From assembly GCF_036032445.1 (NCBI RefSeq), contig NZ_CP107932.1, positions 6,264,501-6,328,500 of the forward strand: a DNA stretch of 64,000 nt. The letters run 5' to 3'. The number at the start of each line of letters is the position of its first letter. Position 1 is the stretch's first letter. The notes under the pieces were generated by a model that was not told where the DNA came from, made no database searches, and worked only from the letters and a program-made list of their open reading frames with translations. Positions 8,500 to 17,313 of this stretch are shown piece by piece. The position numbers were made by a program, and so were the translations under genes. This DNA is from Nocardia sp. NBC_00416 (GTDB lineage: Bacteria; Actinomycetota; Actinomycetes; Mycobacteriales; Mycobacteriaceae).

Positions 8500-9495
8500 T
8501 CAGCGGGGGGTGTCGGTGGGTTCGCCGGCCCGGGAATGGGCTCGGCGATAGCTTTGCGCGCCGGTCTCGACGATGGTGCCGCCGAACGTGAGCCGGTCGA
8601 TGATGGCGGCCCGGAGCCGGGCGTCGGGGAAGATCTCGGACCAGTTCGCGATGCCGCGGTTGGCTACGATCGCGACCGACTTCTTCTCCTCGCGTTCGGT
8701 CAACACCTGGAACAGCAATTCGGCGCCGCGCCGACCGAGTTCGGTGTAGCCGAGTTCATCGATGCAGAGTAGATCGATGCCCCGGTAGCGGCCGATGGCC
8801 CGGGAGAGTCGCTGCCCGTCCGCGGCTTCTACCAGCTTGTTGACCAATCCGGCGGCCAAGATGTACCGGACCCGGTAGCCTGCCCTCGCCGCTTCGGTGC
8901 CCAGGGCGATCAGCAGATGGGACTTCCCGGTGCCCGCGTCGCCGATCAAGCACAGCGGCCGGCCTTGTCGCACCCAATCGCATTCGGCGAGGGTGTGGAC
9001 GACGGCTGGGTCGATACTGGGGTTGGCGGCGAAATCGAAACCTTCCAGGGTCTTGGCGCGGGGGAAACCGGCTGCCCCGACAAGACGTTCGGTGCGGCGC
9101 CGGGCGGTCAGCTGCTCGGTCCGCAGCTGTGGTCTGCGCTCGCGGATGTAGGCGCTGACCCGCTGATACGACACATCCGCCATGCCCCGCTCCGTGACCA
9201 GCCGCTGATAGATCCGGGTGGCTGTATGACGTTGCCTGGGCGGTCCGTTCAGATCGGCGCGCAGCACATCGTCGATGAACGGCTTGTAGGGATCCAGTTT
9301 CTGCGGCCGCGGCGAATATTCTTTCCGCGGCCCGGGCAACACCGACTCCGTCGCCCTCGCCACCGTCCGCCATCCGACGCCGTACTTACGTTCGATGGCA
9401 CGTTTGGACAGTCCGGCACGGAGGTCCTGCCGGATCGCGGCGTACAGCTCGACTCTGGACAGGTCCGGCATCGGCGCCCTCCCCTCGCCCCCCAC
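8500..9495 (-). CDS. IstA N-terminus fused to IstB ATPase (IS21 remnant)
   Basis: A 331-residue open frame joining two IS21 proteins. Residues 9-125 match the helix-turn-helix and linker region of an actinobacterial IstA transposase (VELYAAIRQDLRAG, RKYGVGWRTVARA, RQRHTATRIYQRL). Residues 132-320 match the IstB helper ATPase from its RRxERL-AGFPRAKTLEGFDF region onward, with Walker A GDAGTGKS near 189-196 and Walker B LLCIDELGY near 241. The DDE catalytic core of IstA and the first ~50 residues of IstB are gone, as expected from one internal deletion that kept the frame. It cannot transpose by itself. Whether it is expressed is unknown. Confidence 0.85.
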   Translation of the reverse strand: MGGEGRAPMPDLSRVELYAAIRQDLRAGLSKRAIERKYGVGWRTVARATESVLPGPRKEYSPRPQKLDPYKPFIDDVLRADLNGPPRQRHTATRIYQRLVTERGMADVSYQRVSAYIRERRPQLRTEQLTARRRTERLVGAAGFPRAKTLEGFDFAANPSIDPAVVHTLAECDWVRQGRPLCLIGDAGTGKSHLLIALGTEAARAGYRVRYILAAGLVNKLVEAADGQRLSRAIGRYRGIDLLCIDELGYTELGRRGAELLFQVLTEREEKKSVAIVANRGIANWSEIFPDARLRAAIIDRLTFGGTIVETGAQSYRRAHSRAGEPTDTPR

Positions 9496-9736
9496 TTATT
9501 CCATATCTACATGATAGGCCCGCGTTACAGTCGTCCGTGCTCGCCGAATCGGCGACAGGGCCGTCGATTTCGGTGCGCGACCGCCGTCGGGATCGACGAG
9601 CGGTGACGGCGCCGACCGGGGCTCTCGACGTACTTCACCCCTGCCCCGAGCGCGTGGGCCCGCAGGGTATCGCGCTTCGGCGGGCAGGGCCTCCGGAGCC
9701 TGTCGCAGGCTCGGGGCCGCGGCTATCGTTGGCGAG

Positions 9737-10690
9737 ATGGATGCGTTGGCCGGGCTGCTCGAGGGACCCAGGGCACGAGGTGCTTTCCTGCTGCGGTCGC
9801 TGCTGAGTCCGCCGTGGTCGCTGCGGATCCAGGACGAATCGCCGCTGACCCTCGCGGCGGTGATCCGGGGCCGGGCGTGGACGGTGACCGACGACGGCGG
9901 ACAGTATCTGCTGGAGGCCGGCGATGTGGCGGTGTTCCGCGGTCCGCGCCCGTACACGGTCGCCGATGATCCGGCGACCGACCCGCAGATCCTCATCCAT
10001 CCCGGGCAGGTCACCACGACCACCGACGGCGAGGTGCTCTGCGAGACGATGAGCCTCGGGGTGCGGCAGTGGGGTAACGATCCGGCGGGGGAGACGGTGC
10101 TGGTCACCGGGTCCTATGAGCAGGCCGGCGCGGTGAGCCGCCGCCTGCTGCGTGCCCTTCCGGAGGTGCTCGTGGTGCCGCGCGGTCGTTCCGACGACCG
10201 GGTCCTGGATCTGCTGGTCGACGAAACCGTGAAAGATCTGCCCGCGCAGAGCGCGGTATTGGACCGGTTGCTCGATCTGCTGCTCATCGCCACCCTGCGC
10301 ACCTGGTTCTCCGGGGCCGAGGCGCCGGCCTGGTACCACGCGTACAGCGATCCGACCGTGGGCAAGGCGTTGCGGCTGCTGCAGCACAATCCCGCGCACG
10401 GCTGGACCGTCGCCGAACTGGCCGGTGCGGTCGGGGCCTCGCGCGCGGCGCTGGCCAGGAGGTTCACCGAGATGGTCGGCGAGCCGCCGATGGCCTTCCT
10501 CACCGAATGGCGGCTCGATCTCGCGGCGGATCTGCTCCAGGGCACCGACCATACGGTGGAGGCGGTGGCCCGTCAGGTCGGCTACGGTAGCGCCTTCGCA
10601 TTGAGCACGGCCTTCAAACGGCATTTCGGGGTGAGTCCCCGGGAGCACCGGCTCGGCGGCGCGGCCGCCGCGGTGCCCTCCGCGGGCTGA
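9737..10690 (+). CDS. AraC family transcriptional regulator
   Basis: A 317-residue cytoplasmic DNA-binding regulator. The N-terminal half is a cupin-like sensor domain (LEAGDVAVFRGPRPYTV near residues 57-73), and the C-terminal third is an AraC double helix-turn-helix: TVAELAGAVGASRAALARRF near 224-243 and VEAVARQVGYGSAFALSTAF near 274-293, ending with HFGVSPREHR. This is the layout of the cupin-containing AraC regulators found beside oxidoreductase genes. Two ATGs lie close together (9737 and 9741 in another frame); 9737 is in frame. The effector is not evident. The next gene is a thioesterase 19 bases downstream. Confidence 0.9.
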   Translation: MDALAGLLEGPRARGAFLLRSLLSPPWSLRIQDESPLTLAAVIRGRAWTVTDDGGQYLLEAGDVAVFRGPRPYTVADDPATDPQILIHPGQVTTTTDGEVLCETMSLGVRQWGNDPAGETVLVTGSYEQAGAVSRRLLRALPEVLVVPRGRSDDRVLDLLVDETVKDLPAQSAVLDRLLDLLLIATLRTWFSGAEAPAWYHAYSDPTVGKALRLLQHNPAHGWTVAELAGAVGASRAALARRFTEMVGEPPMAFLTEWRLDLAADLLQGTDHTVEAVARQVGYGSAFALSTAFKRHFGVSPREHRLGGAAAAVPSAG

Positions 10691-10709
10691 CCCCGGTATC
10701 GTCGGCCGG

Positions 10710-11144
10710 GTGACCCAGCAGTATCCGGTGCTCTGGCCGGTGCCCACCCGGTGGGCCGATAACGACCACTACGGCCACGTGAACAACGTGACCTATTACG
10801 CCTACTTCGATACCGCGGTCAACGCGTGGTTGATCGACGCGACCGGCACCGATATCCGGGACCTGCCCGCCATCGGGATCGTGGCGGAGACATCCTGCCG
10901 CTTTCACGCGTCCCTGAGTTTTCCCGACCGACTGCGGGTGGGTCTGCGGATCTCGCGGCTCGGCCGCTCCAGCATCACCTACGATCTCGCGATCTTCCGG
11001 GAGGCGGGGGAGGGGCTGGAACTCGCCGCTACCGGAACGTTCGTGCACGTGTACGTGGACTCGGAGACCCGTAAGCCGGTGGAGATCCCCGCGGTGATCC
11101 GTACCGCCGCTGCGACCCTGGTCACCGACGACCCCGAGCAGTAG
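10710..11144 (+). CDS. acyl-CoA thioesterase, hotdog fold (4HBT-like)
   Basis: A 144-residue single-domain thioesterase expected to hydrolyse acyl-CoA thioesters. The motif DNDHYGHVNN at residues 17-26 contains the catalytic aspartate and the His-Val-Asn-Asn signature of the 4-hydroxybenzoyl-CoA thioesterase family. Length is normal. It starts with GTG 19 bases after the AraC gene, so the two may be one transcript. The acyl group handled is unknown. A perfect palindrome (11152-11169) follows its stop, between it and the convergent dehydrogenase. Confidence 0.88.
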   Translation: MTQQYPVLWPVPTRWADNDHYGHVNNVTYYAYFDTAVNAWLIDATGTDIRDLPAIGIVAETSCRFHASLSFPDRLRVGLRISRLGRSSITYDLAIFREAGEGLELAATGTFVHVYVDSETRKPVEIPAVIRTAAATLVTDDPEQ

Positions 11145-11264
11145 CGCGCCGATCGCGGGCGCCCGCGATGGGCCGCCGGTACTCACGCGCGGCGGGCCGC
11201 AGGGACGTCGCGAGCCGGGCCGCGGGGGTCACCGGTATCGGCCGCGGGTGATGCGCCGGGGCGG

Positions 11265-12104
11265 TCAGGAGTCCGGGTTCTCCAGTGCATGCTGGAAGCG
11301 GCGCATACCCCGGATCCAGCGGTCGTAGTCCGAACCCTTGTGCTGGTACATGGTCAGCACTTCCGGGTGGGGCAGGATCAGGAACTGGCCGGCCGCGACC
11401 CCGGCCAGTACGGTGTCGGCGACCTCTTCGGGGGTGAGTACCGCGCCTGCGGATTTCACCGCGTTGATCGCCAGCCGACCGGCCTCGACGTTGTCCGGCG
11501 GGATCATTCCCTCGCGCAACAGGGCGGTGTCCACGCCCATCGGGCATACACAGCTCACCCGGACGCCCTGGTCGCCGTAGGTGATCGACAGCCATTCCGC
11601 GAATCCGACGGCCGCGTGCTTGGACACCGAGTACGGCGCGGATCCGAGCTGGGTGAGCAGTCCGGCCGCCGACGCGGTGCTCACGAAGTGGCCGCCGCCG
11701 CGCGCCAGCCAGCCGGGTACGAGCAGCCGGGCGGCCCGGATATGCGCCAGGGTGTTGATCTCCAGGGCGGCCGCCCACTGCGCGTCGGTGCTGTCCAGTC
11801 CGGCGCCGCCGCCGATTCCGGCGTTCGCGAAGTACAGGTCGACGGGGCCGAAGGCGGATTCCGCCCGGTCGATCAGATGCTGGATCACCTCGGGATCGGC
11901 GGCGTCGCCGGCGGCGGATACCGCGGCGTCGCCGATCTCGGCGGCCACTTTGCCCGCGGTCGCCGGATCGAGATCGGCCACCACGACCTTCGCGCCGTGG
12001 TCGGCCAGGCGGCGTGCCAGTGCCGCGCCGATGCCCGATCCGCCGCCGGTGACGACGGCGGTCCGGCCGGAGAAGGTGTCCGATACTGTGCCTGAGAGCT
12101 CCAT
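11265..12104 (-). CDS. short-chain dehydrogenase/reductase (SDR)
   Basis: A 279-residue classical SDR, an NAD(P)-dependent oxidoreductase. It has the cofactor motif TGGGSGIG at 19-26, the NAG motif at 94-96, and the catalytic triad Ser145, Tyr158 and Lys162 (PYSVSK). An aspartate at the end of the second strand (VADLDP, about 43-48) suggests NAD(H). The C-terminal region past residue 220 is the usual variable substrate part. The substrate is not predictable; such genes in this group often act on sterol, lipid or alcohol substrates. Its upstream region carries an inverted repeat at 12127-12150. Confidence 0.92.
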   Translation of the reverse strand: MELSGTVSDTFSGRTAVVTGGGSGIGAALARRLADHGAKVVVADLDPATAGKVAAEIGDAAVSAAGDAADPEVIQHLIDRAESAFGPVDLYFANAGIGGGAGLDSTDAQWAAALEINTLAHIRAARLLVPGWLARGGGHFVSTASAAGLLTQLGSAPYSVSKHAAVGFAEWLSITYGDQGVRVSCVCPMGVDTALLREGMIPPDNVEAGRLAINAVKSAGAVLTPEEVADTVLAGVAAGQFLILPHPEVLTMYQHKGSDYDRWIRGMRRFQHALENPDS

Positions 12105-12126
12105 GCTCGCACCTTAGCGGTTACAT

Positions 12127-12150
12127 GCGACATTTACCCCGGTGTGTCGC
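12127..12150. promoter_or_regulatory. inverted repeat upstream of the SDR gene
   Basis: GCGACA (12127-12132) and TGTCGC (12145-12150) are perfect complements with 12 bases between. It lies 23 bases upstream of the SDR start on the minus strand, a position fitting a repressor site. No regulator can be named. Confidence 0.35.
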
Positions 12151-12185
12151 TTAATCGCTTTCTCGTCCGCTGCTCGGGCAGCCGG

Positions 12186-12680
12186 TCAGGCCGGTCCCGC
12201 GAGGCGGCGCAGGAGCGGGGCGGTGCGCGGCCCCACGGACTCCTGCATCACCAGGGCCATGTTCGTGCGGACCACACCGGGGATCTTCAGGATCTGCCCG
12301 GTGATCCGATAGAGATCGTCGGCATCGCGGGCCACCACGCGCACCGTGAGGTCGGTGGGGCCGGTCATTCCGCACACCTCGGTGACCTCCGGGATCTCGG
12401 CCAGTTCGTCGACCACCGCCTCGAGTCGATGCTGGTCCACCACCACCGCCACGAAGGCGGACAAGCGGTAGCCCAGCGCGCGCGGATCGACCCGGTGCTC
12501 GAAACTGCCCAGAACTCCGGCGGCCTCCCAGCGAGCCAGCCGCGCCTGCACGGTGTTGCGCGAGAGGCCGAGTCGCGCGGCCAGTTCCACGCCGGTGGCC
12601 CGGGGGTTGGCGATCAACTCCAGCAGTAGTCGCGCGTCCGTGGCGTCCAGTACCGCTTCGGTGGTCTCCCGACTGGTCAT
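12186..12680 (-). CDS. Lrp/AsnC family regulator, probably of bkdABC
   Basis: A 164-residue regulator with an N-terminal winged helix-turn-helix (residues about 12-60, including ATGVELAARLGLSRNTVQAR) and a C-terminal RAM domain that binds amino acids (VVARDADDLYRITGQILK). It is divergent from bkdABC with 142 bases between, which suggests that it controls branched-chain keto acid oxidation in response to an amino acid, as BkdR-type Lrp proteins do in other bacteria. The start at 12680 (MTSRETTEAV) fits the family; the open frame runs 14 codons further. A GAGCAT-T-ATGCTC palindrome lies in the shared promoter. Confidence 0.9.
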   Translation of the reverse strand: MTSRETTEAVLDATDARLLLELIANPRATGVELAARLGLSRNTVQARLARWEAAGVLGSFEHRVDPRALGYRLSAFVAVVVDQHRLEAVVDELAEIPEVTEVCGMTGPTDLTVRVVARDADDLYRITGQILKIPGVVRTNMALVMQESVGPRTAPLLRRLAGPA

Positions 12681-12716
12681 ATGACGCAGTATGACAGCTT
12701 CTGGACCCCCAAGAAC

Positions 12717-12729
12717 GAGCATTATGCTC
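12717..12729. promoter_or_regulatory. palindrome between lrp-type gene and bkdA
   Basis: GAGCAT and ATGCTC flank one central base. The site sits 37 bases from the regulator start and about 94 from bkdA. It is a plausible operator for the Lrp-type protein, though Lrp sites are often degenerate. Confidence 0.4.
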
Positions 12730-12822
12730 AGTTTTCTGAACGAGACTTGCGCAGATCGCTAACGGGTGGATGCTTGTGTTACAGGCCACATGAGCGCGTG
12801 ATCCGCGTGAGGAGGCGAGGCG

Positions 12823-13953
12823 ATGCCCGGCACAACCGAGTATCCGGTGCAGTTGATCCAGCCCGACGGACGTCGGGTGCACAATCCCGAGTACCAGGCG
12901 CTCGTCGCCGATATCGGGCCGGAGGAACTGCGGCGACTCTACGAAGATCTGGTGGTCACCCGGCGTATCGATACCGAGGCCGTGGCACTGGCCCGGCAGG
13001 GACAGCTCGGACTCTGGGCGCCGTGCCAGGGCCAGGAAGCGGCCCAGGTCGGCTCGGCCCGCGCACTGCGGCCCGACGACTACGTGTTCGGCAGTTACCG
13101 TGAGAGCGCCGTCGCCTACTGCCGGGGGGTGGACCCGAGTGCCATGACCGCGATGTGGCGAGGAGTGTCCCATTCCTCGGGCGACCCGGCCGCGGTCAAT
13201 ATGGCCAATCCGGCGATCGTGGTCGGCGCCCAGGGATTGCATGCGACCGGTTACGCCTACGCCGCCCAGCTCGACGGGGCCGAGATCGCGACGGTCGCGT
13301 ATTTCGGCGACGGCGCGACCAGCCAGGGCGATATCGCCGAGGCGCTGACCTTCGCCTCCAGCTGGGGCGCGCCCGTGGTGTTCTTCTGCCAGAACAATCA
13401 CTGGGCGATCAGCGAACCTGTCCATCTGCAGAGCGCCACGCCGATCGCGCATCGTGCCGTCGGGTACGGCATCCCCGCGATCCGGGTGGACGGCAACGAT
13501 GTCCTGGCGGTTCTGGCCGTCACGAGGCAGGCGGCCGCCCGTGCGCGCGGCGGCGGCGGGCCGTCGTTCGTGGAGGCCATCACCTACCGGATGGGGCCGC
13601 ACACCACCGCCGACGATCCCACCCGCTACCGGACCGCCGCGGAAACCGAGGAGTGGGCGCGCCGGGACCCGATTCTGCGGATGCGCCTACTGCTGGAACG
13701 TGAGGGCCTGCTGGACGCCGACGTCCAGCGGCGGGTGGACGAACGCGCCGACGAGGTGGCGCACCGGATGCGCACCGAGACGATCACCATGGCCGATCCC
13801 GAGCCGTCCGAGCTTTTCGACCACGTCTACGCGACCCCGCACCGGGTTCTCGACGAACAGCGCCGGGACTACACCGCCTATCTGGCCGACGACCCGGCCT
13901 GTGCGCTCGCGACTGCCGCGCCGGCCGCGCGCGAGGAGGGAGTCCGCTCATGA
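12823..13953 (+). CDS. bkdA: branched-chain 2-oxoacid dehydrogenase E1 alpha subunit
   Basis: The alpha subunit (376 aa) of the thiamine-diphosphate decarboxylase of the branched-chain 2-oxoacid dehydrogenase complex, which oxidises the keto acids of valine, leucine and isoleucine to acyl-CoA. The ThDP motif GDGATSQGD begins near residue 162 and ends at CQNNHWAIS near 190. A GAGGAGG lies upstream of the ATG. It overlaps bkdB by four bases, and the E1 alpha-E1 beta-E2 order matches M. tuberculosis bkdABC (Rv2497c-Rv2495c, annotated earlier as pdhABC). Pyruvate as substrate cannot be excluded from sequence alone. Confidence 0.92.
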   Translation: MPGTTEYPVQLIQPDGRRVHNPEYQALVADIGPEELRRLYEDLVVTRRIDTEAVALARQGQLGLWAPCQGQEAAQVGSARALRPDDYVFGSYRESAVAYCRGVDPSAMTAMWRGVSHSSGDPAAVNMANPAIVVGAQGLHATGYAYAAQLDGAEIATVAYFGDGATSQGDIAEALTFASSWGAPVVFFCQNNHWAISEPVHLQSATPIAHRAVGYGIPAIRVDGNDVLAVLAVTRQAAARARGGGGPSFVEAITYRMGPHTTADDPTRYRTAAETEEWARRDPILRMRLLLEREGLLDADVQRRVDERADEVAHRMRTETITMADPEPSELFDHVYATPHRVLDEQRRDYTAYLADDPACALATAAPAAREEGVRS

Positions 13954-14924
13954 TCACCACATTCGCCGCGGCGCTCAATGCCGGATTACGCAGTGCCCTG
14001 GAGGACGATCCCAAGGTGGTGCTGATGGGTGAGGACATCGGCCGGCTCGGCGGTGTGTTCCGGGTGACGGACACGCTCCAGAAGGATTTCGGCGACCGGC
14101 GCGTGATCGACACGCCGCTGGCCGAATCGGGCATCGTGGGAACGGCGTTCGGCATGGCGCTGCGCGGCTACCGGCCGGTGTGTGAAATCCAGTTCGACGG
14201 TTTCGTGTATCCGGCCTTCGATCAGATCGTGTCCCAGGTCGCCAAGATCCATTACCGGACTCGGGGGAAGGTGCGGGCGCCGCTGACCATCCGGATCCCG
14301 TTCGGGGGCGGTATCGGTTCGGTGGAACACCATTCCGAATCGCCCGAGGCCTATTTCGCGCATACCGCGGGGCTGCGCGTGGTGTCGCCGAGCAACCCGG
14401 CCGACGCCTACACCATGATCCGCCAGGCCGTCGCCCTCGACGACCCGGTGATCTTCTTCGAACCCAAACGTCGTTACTGGGACAAGGCCGAGTTCGATCC
14501 GGCGGCGGCGCCGGAGCTGCCACTGGACCGGGCCCGAGTGTGCGTCCGCGGAACCGACGTCACCGTGGTCGCTTATGGGGGTACGGTCGCCACCGCCCTG
14601 GCCGCAGCGAAACTCGGTGCCGAGGAAGGTATTTCGCTGGAGGTGGTGGACCTGCGCAGTCTGGCGCCGCTGGACGTGGACACCATCGCGGAATCGGTGG
14701 ACCGGACCGGCCGCCTCGTCGTGGTGCACGAGGCGCAGATATCCGGCGGACTGGGCGCCGAGATCGCCGCCCGGATCACCGAACGCTGCTTCTACCGGCT
14801 CGAGGCGCCCGTACGGCGGGTCGCGGGATTCGATATCCCCTACCCTCCGGCTAAGCTCGAGAAGCATCATCTGCCCGACCCGGACCGGATCCTCGCGGCG
14901 GTCGACCGCACACTGGCCGCCTGA
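13950..14924 (+). CDS. bkdB: branched-chain 2-oxoacid dehydrogenase E1 beta subunit
   Basis: The beta subunit (324 aa) completing the E1 heterotetramer. It has the transketolase pyrimidine-binding domain (VVLMGEDIGRLGGVFRVT near 23-40, with Glu of GEDIG assisting ThDP), the conserved FDQIVSQVAKIHYRT region and the C-terminal transketolase domain (LEVVDLRSLAPLDVDTI). Start ATG lies within the end of bkdA, indicating translational coupling. Length is typical of the family. Confidence 0.95.
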   Translation: MITTFAAALNAGLRSALEDDPKVVLMGEDIGRLGGVFRVTDTLQKDFGDRRVIDTPLAESGIVGTAFGMALRGYRPVCEIQFDGFVYPAFDQIVSQVAKIHYRTRGKVRAPLTIRIPFGGGIGSVEHHSESPEAYFAHTAGLRVVSPSNPADAYTMIRQAVALDDPVIFFEPKRRYWDKAEFDPAAAPELPLDRARVCVRGTDVTVVAYGGTVATALAAAKLGAEEGISLEVVDLRSLAPLDVDTIAESVDRTGRLVVVHEAQISGGLGAEIAARITERCFYRLEAPVRRVAGFDIPYPPAKLEKHHLPDPDRILAAVDRTLAA

Positions 14925-14960
14925 CGCGTGATCCCAATGCCAGCCGGAGGTGCCCCAACC

Positions 14961-16385
14961 GTGGACGACGACGCCCGCGCCGACGAAGCCCGCGCCGCGG
15001 AGACCGGCGAGATCCTGGAGTTCCGTCTCCCCGATCTCGGCGAAGGACTCACCGATGCCGAATTCCAGAACTGGTCGGTCGCGGTGGGCGACGAGGTGAC
15101 ACTGAACCAGACCATCGCCGAAGTGGAGACCGCGAAAGCGGTGGTCGCGCTCCCGTCCCCGTTCGCCGGGACGGTCGTGGAGCTGCTCGCCGAACCCGGG
15201 GAGACCATCGAAGTGGGCGCACCGCTGCTCCGGATTCGCGCTGCCGCAACGGAATCGAGCGGACGGCGCTCGGTCCTGGTCGGCTACGGCCCGGCCGAGG
15301 AGCAGGTGTCGCGGCGGCGTCGTGGCGGACGACGAGCGAACGGCGATGCGACGCAGGCTCCCGGCCCCCCGGCCGAGCCCGGGGCCTCGGTCGAGGCGGG
15401 GGTCATCGGCGCCCCGGCCGACGCCGCGCCGCCGGCGCTACCGGAGCCTCGCAACGGGTCTGCGCGGGGATCCGCCGCCGAATCGCAGCGGGTCGCGGCG
15501 ACGCCCGGGGCCCGGAAACTGGCTCGCGAGCTGGGGATAGATCTCTGGTACGTGGCGGGATCCGGCCCCGAGGGCGCGGTCACGGTCGCGGATGTCCGCG
15601 GCGCGGTACCGGTTTCCGAGCCCGACACCCGCGGCGGCGACGCGCCGGAAGCCGGACCGGTGGCGTCGGCGGGCACCGGGTCGGTCCGGGAGGAACGGAC
15701 CCCGATCGCCGGGATACGGAAGCGGACCGCGGACGCCATGGTGGCCAGCGCGCGCACCATTCCGCAGGCGAGTACGTCGGTCACCGTCGATGTCACGGCC
15801 TCGCTGGAACTCCTGGAACATCTGCGCGCCACCAAAGCGTTCGAGGGATCGACCCCGACGCCGCTCGCCCTGGTCGCGAAATCGGTGCTGGCCGCATTGG
15901 CCGAATTCCCCGTCGTCAACACCTTCTGGGACGACGCGAACGCGGAGATCGTCACCCGGTACTACGTCAATCTGGGTATCGCGGTGGCGACCGAACGCGG
16001 TCTGCTCGTGCCGAACATCAAAGACGCGCAGACGCTGAGCTTGCGCGAGCTGTGCCGGGAGATCAGCTGGCTGGCCCAGATCGCACGAGAAGGGCGCGCG
16101 GGCCTGCCGGATCTGCGCGGCGGCACGTTCACCATCTCCAATGTCGGTGTGTTCGGCGTGGATTCCGGTACGCCGCTGGTGAATCCGGGTGAGGCGGCGA
16201 TCCTGTGCCTCGGCGCGATCGTGAAACGGCCGTGGGTGTTCCGCGACGAGGTGGTCGTCCGCTCGGTGACCACGCTGACGCTCAGTTTCGATCATCGGAT
16301 GATCGACGGTGAAGCGGCGGCGCGTTTCCTGGCGACGGTCGCCGGATTGCTGGAGGATCCGCTGACACTGCTCGCCCGTATCTGA
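14961..16385 (+). CDS. bkdC: branched-chain 2-oxoacid dehydrogenase E2 acyltransferase
   Basis: The dihydrolipoamide acyltransferase core (474 aa). Domains in order: a lipoyl domain with the modified lysine at about residue 59 in VETAKAVV; a long Pro/Ala/Gly-rich linker; a peripheral-subunit-binding domain (PGARKLARELGIDL); and a catalytic domain ending with HRMIDG (His445, Asp449). The lipoyl lysine is in a TAKA rather than the commoner TDKA context. The GTG at 14961 has GGAGG ten bases before it; the frame is open to 14928. No E3 gene is nearby, so the shared lipoamide dehydrogenase must be encoded elsewhere. Confidence 0.93.
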   Translation: MDDDARADEARAAETGEILEFRLPDLGEGLTDAEFQNWSVAVGDEVTLNQTIAEVETAKAVVALPSPFAGTVVELLAEPGETIEVGAPLLRIRAAATESSGRRSVLVGYGPAEEQVSRRRRGGRRANGDATQAPGPPAEPGASVEAGVIGAPADAAPPALPEPRNGSARGSAAESQRVAATPGARKLARELGIDLWYVAGSGPEGAVTVADVRGAVPVSEPDTRGGDAPEAGPVASAGTGSVREERTPIAGIRKRTADAMVASARTIPQASTSVTVDVTASLELLEHLRATKAFEGSTPTPLALVAKSVLAALAEFPVVNTFWDDANAEIVTRYYVNLGIAVATERGLLVPNIKDAQTLSLRELCREISWLAQIAREGRAGLPDLRGGTFTISNVGVFGVDSGTPLVNPGEAAILCLGAIVKRPWVFRDEVVVRSVTTLTLSFDHRMIDGEAAARFLATVAGLLEDPLTLLARI

Positions 16386-16488
16386 CGGACGACACCGCAC
16401 GACAGATATCGGCGTACACGTGGACTTCGCCCACCGCCGCCGCGTACGGTGGCGAAATCTGTTCCAGACCCTTGGACGAGGAGCTGCG

Positions 16489-17313
16489 TTGAACGCGGTA
16501 TTGATCTCGGCTGAAGACCTCCGGGAATCAACAGAAGAGAATCTGCGCCTGCTCGATGTGCGCTGGCAGCTCGGGGACCCCGAGGGTCCGCAGCAATATC
16601 AGAACGGTCATATCCCCGGCGCGGTGTTCGTCGACCTGGACACCGAATTGGCGGCCCTGCCCTCGCCCGCCCACGGGCGCCATCCGCTGCCGGATCCGGG
16701 GCAGCTGCAGAAATGCGCCCGCAGTTGGGGACTGTGCACCGGCGACCCGGTGGTCGTCTACGACGCGCTCGGCGGGATGTCGGCGGCCCGGGCGTGGTGG
16801 CTGCTGCGCTGGGCGGGGATCACCGATGTCCGCATCCTCGACGGCGGACTACCGGCCTGGACCCGGGTCGGCGGCGAACTGGCCACGGGAGTGGAATCCG
16901 ATCCGGAGCCGGGTGATATCGAGCTGCGGCCCGGACGGCTGCCGGTGATCGATGCCGACGCCGTCGCCCGGTGGAAGGGCGTGCTCCTCGATGCCCGCGC
17001 GGCCGAGCGGTACCGCGGCGAGCAGGAACCGGTCGACCCCCGCGCCGGGCACATCCCCGGCGCGATCAGCGCGCCTACCAGCGAGAACCTCGATCAGGAC
17101 GGGTGTTTCCTGCCCGCGGACCTGCTGCGCGAGCGTTTCGGCGAGATCGGTGCGGAGCCGGTTGCGGTGTACTGCGGGTCCGGTATCACCGCCGCCCATG
17201 CGATCGCCGCGCTCGCGGTCGTCGGTGTGCAGGCCGCGCTGTACCCGGGGTCCTGGTCGCAGTGGGCGCACGATCCGAAGCGTCCGGTCGCGGTCGGGGG
17301 ACATGCCCCGTGA
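16489..17313 (+). CDS. sseA: thiosulfate/3-mercaptopyruvate sulfurtransferase (tandem rhodanese)
   Basis: A 274-residue protein of two rhodanese domains. The N-terminal domain (about 1-135) is inactive-type with the conserved GHIPGAVFVDLD; the C-terminal domain carries the active-site cysteine at about residue 229 in CGSGITA and a second GHIPGAI. The CGSGxT loop is typical of rhodanese/SseA proteins, which move sulfur from thiosulfate or mercaptopyruvate to an acceptor. The TTG at 16489 is preferred because GAGGAG lies five to six bases upstream; an ATG at 16420 would add a basic, unrelated leader. It is separated from bkdC by about 100 bases. Confidence 0.9.
   Translation: MNAVLISAEDLRESTEENLRLLDVRWQLGDPEGPQQYQNGHIPGAVFVDLDTELAALPSPAHGRHPLPDPGQLQKCARSWGLCTGDPVVVYDALGGMSAARAWWLLRWAGITDVRILDGGLPAWTRVGGELATGVESDPEPGDIELRPGRLPVIDADAVARWKGVLLDARAAERYRGEQEPVDPRAGHIPGAISAPTSENLDQDGCFLPADLLRERFGEIGAEPVAVYCGSGITAAHAIAALAVVGVQAALYPGSWSQWAHDPKRPVAVGGHAP

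Larger units (their letters stand above)
8213..9535. mobile_element. IS21-family element, internally deleted
   Basis: The element is defined by the IstA-IstB fusion gene and the 23-bp repeats on its istB side. The outer limits given are approximate; no terminal inverted repeat pair or target duplication could be recognised by eye. A complete IS21 element is usually about 2-2.5 kb, so roughly half is missing. Confidence 0.5.

Noticed and set aside
8213..9535. A complete, active IS21 element
   Set aside because: The transposase catalytic domain is missing and only one end has recognisable repeats.
11152..11169. ATCGCGGGC/GCCCGCGAT palindrome as a terminator
   Set aside because: It has no loop bases, so the effective stem is shorter, and no T-run follows; too weak to call.
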